From Actinomycetota bacterium (GTDB lineage: Bacteria > Actinomycetota > Actinomycetes > Mycobacteriales > Mycobacteriaceae), in NCBI GenBank assembly GCA_030836785.1, contig JAUPLT010000090.1, positions 1 to 39,176 on the forward strand: 39,176 nucleotides of DNA. The letters run 5' to 3'. Positions 37,883 through 39,176 of the stretch are shown one piece after another. Within the stretch, counting starts at the first letter, position 1. Each line of letters opens with the position of its first letter. The notes beneath the pieces were generated by a model. It was not told the origin of the DNA. It was given only the letters and a program-made list of their open reading frames with translations, and made no database searches. The translations under genes were made by a program, and so were the position numbers.

Positions 37883-39176
37883 CGTTTCCTGCTCACCGCG
37901 TGGGCGGCCGCATCGGCCCACTCCCGCCACTGCCGGGCGCTGGCTGACGCCTCCTCGGCCTCTTTGGATCGCCCGGCGGCGGCAGCCTTCTGTGCCTGTC
38001 GCTCGAACTGCTCGGCCCGTACCCGGAACTGTTCGGCGCGGGCGCGTGCCTCCGGATCGACCCGGGCTGCGTCGGCGGCGTCCCGCACCTTCTTCTCCAC
38101 CGCCTTCAGTCGCCGCTCCAACTCTGCGGAACGATCGCGGGGCGCGTTGCCGACGGCGTCCCACTTGTCGGTGATCGCCCGCAGTGCCGCACGGGCGGAA
38201 TCGGGTTTGGACAGGTCGATCCGCTCCGCGTCGGCCAGCAGTCGTTCCTTGGCCTCGGCGTTGGCGCCGAACTCGGCGTCCCGTTCGGCCGATACCGCGT
38301 TGCGGGCGGCGAAGAAGGTGTCCTGAGCCGCCTTGAACCGGACCCACAGTGTGTCGTCGAGGTCCTTGGAGGTGCGTCCGGCCGCCTTCCACTCGCTGAG
38401 CAGATCGCGGAACTTCGCGGCGGTGGGGGCCCAGTCGGTGGAATTCGCCAATTCCTCGGCGCGTTCGCACAGCCGTTCCTTGGCCTGTCGGGCACCGGCC
38501 CGTTCCCGGTCGAGTTCGGCGAAATGGGAGCCGCGGCGCCGATTGAAGGCATCCCGCGCCGCCGCGTACCGCTTCCAGAGCGCTTCGTCAGTCTTGCGGT
38601 CGAGTCCGGTGATGGTCCGCCACTCGTCGAGGATGGCGCGCATCCGGTCGCCGGCGGACTTCCACTGAGTCGCGTTAGCAGCCAAATCCTCAGCCTCGGC
38701 GGCGAGCGCCTCTTTCTGAGCGCTCAGCGCCGCCCGCTGTTCGTCGCGGCGGGCCCGCTGTGTCTCGAGTTGGTGACCGGCCTGCTCGGCGACCACCGCG
38801 AGCCTGGCGGCGAGCGCATCGATATCGCCGAGAACGCTTGCGGTGGGTAGGGATTCGGCGAGTGCAGCGGCGGTGGACTTGATCTTGCGGGCGTCACCGG
38901 TACCACCAGCCAACCGCGACTCCATCAACGCCACCTCAGTGGCCAGGTCATCGAAGCGGCGGCCGAAATGGGCGAAGGCCGCATCCGGATCGCCGGCTTG
39001 CCAGGAGCCGATGGCTCGTTCGCCATCGGCCGTGACCAGGTATACGGTCCCGTCCTCTGCCACCCGCCCGAAGCGGCGGGGATCACTGACCGGTGGGAGC
39101 AGTGTGGGCGCAGGGGTCGGGCTCGGCCGGGGTGCCGGCCGGGCGGGGCCGGGCCGGGGGATGGGTCGGGGCTTCG
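37879..39176 (-). CDS. DUF349 coiled-coil protein, 5' end outside window
   Basis: This Rv2731-like protein is of unknown function. It consists of long charged helices with three DUF349-type repeats: [60 protein letters not shown], and [16 protein letters not shown]. The ORF track starts at GTG 39063, but the frame stays open to the window edge and encodes a proline-rich lead ([27 protein letters not shown]) that looks like genuine protein, so the true start is beyond 39176. The stop overlaps the convergent membrane-protein gene by four bases. Confidence 0.87.
   Translation of the reverse strand, partial: KPRPIPRPGPARPAPRPSPTPAPTLLPPVSDPRRFGRVAEDGTVYLVTADGERAIGSWQAGDPDAAFAHFGRRFDDLATEVALMESRLAGGTGDARKIKSTAAALAESLPTASVLGDIDALAARLAVVAEQAGHQLETQRARRDEQRAALSAQKEALAAEAEDLAANATQWKSAGDRMRAILDEWRTITGLDRKTDEALWKRYAAARDAFNRRRGSHFAELDRERAGARQAKERLCERAEELANSTDWAPTAAKFRDLLSEWKAAGRTSKDLDDTLWVRFKAAQDTFFAARNAVSAERDAEFGANAEAKERLLADAERIDLSKPDSARAALRAITDKWDAVGNAPRDRSAELERRLKAVEKKVRDAADAARVDPEARARAEQFRVRAEQFERQAQKAAAAGRSKEAEEASASARQWREWADAAAHAVSRKR

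Overview
The window is one continuous piece of mycobacterial chromosome. The gene order truB ... ribF-rpsO-gpsI-pepR ... ald/aldR ... dapB ... (thyA)-dfrA ... thyX-dapA-rnj ... ftsK-argA-pgsA3-clgR-pspA-pspM ... recA-recX ... miaB matches the M. tuberculosis Rv2793c-Rv2731 neighbourhood, read here in the opposite orientation. High GC, GTG starts, TANNNT -10 boxes placed for leaderless transcription, a mycofactocin-type SDR and a LexA/PafBC recA promoter all fit Mycobacterium. A BlaS-like beta-lactamase beside ald, and the lack of lppU, the hsd genes, pspN and the PE_PGRS gene, point to a non-tuberculous, perhaps rapidly growing species. I cannot name the species from sequence alone.

Layout. 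1-2.4 kb: truB (cut by the window edge), a 55-bp tandem repeat that forms the end of truB, a CBS-domain protein and ribF. 2.4-8.5 kb: rpsO, then the tightly packed gpsI-pepR-nitronate monooxygenase-beta-lactamase run. 8.5-10.2 kb: divergent ald/aldR. 10.2-13.7 kb: sulfotransferase-like gene, dapB with two coupled partners, a small membrane protein, and a dienelactone hydrolase on the other strand. 13.7-19.2 kb: a decayed thyA, dfrA, a YcaQ/AlkZ-like DNA glycosylase, thyX, dapA and rnj. 19.2-20.4 kb: mycofactocin-type SDR and ABM monooxygenase. 20.7-27.4 kb: ftsK, argA, pgsA3, the clgR-pspA-pspM envelope-stress operon, and ephG. 27.5-31.7 kb: glycosyltransferase, DUF3046 protein, intein-containing recA and recX. 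31.7-35.7 kb: an MBL hydrolase and a glutamate-type ABC transporter whose binding protein and one permease are fused. 35.7-39.2 kb: miaB, a four-helix membrane protein and a DUF349 protein cut by the window edge.

How the genes work together. dapA and dapB supply diaminopimelate and lysine. dfrA and thyX supply folate and dTMP, with thyA clearly dead. gpsI and rnj are RNA turnover nucleases. recA, recX and the YcaQ-like glycosylase handle DNA damage. clgR, pspA and pspM maintain the envelope, under a SigE-like promoter.

Most notable: (i) a thyA relic that keeps its promoter, start and stop as a 90-codon ORF upstream of dfrA; (ii) a 368-residue LAGLIDADG intein in RecA at the M. leprae-type site, of much lower GC than its host gene; (iii) a substrate-binding-protein/permease fusion; (iv) thirteen start codons sitting 6-8 nt after a TANNNT hexamer; (v) a 55-bp tandem repeat that carries both the truB stop codon and a perfect Shine-Dalgarno; (vi) a perfect hairpin in the gpsI leader. 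I see no CRISPR array, prophage, insertion sequence, tRNA or rRNA, and no convincing wholly novel multi-gene system.
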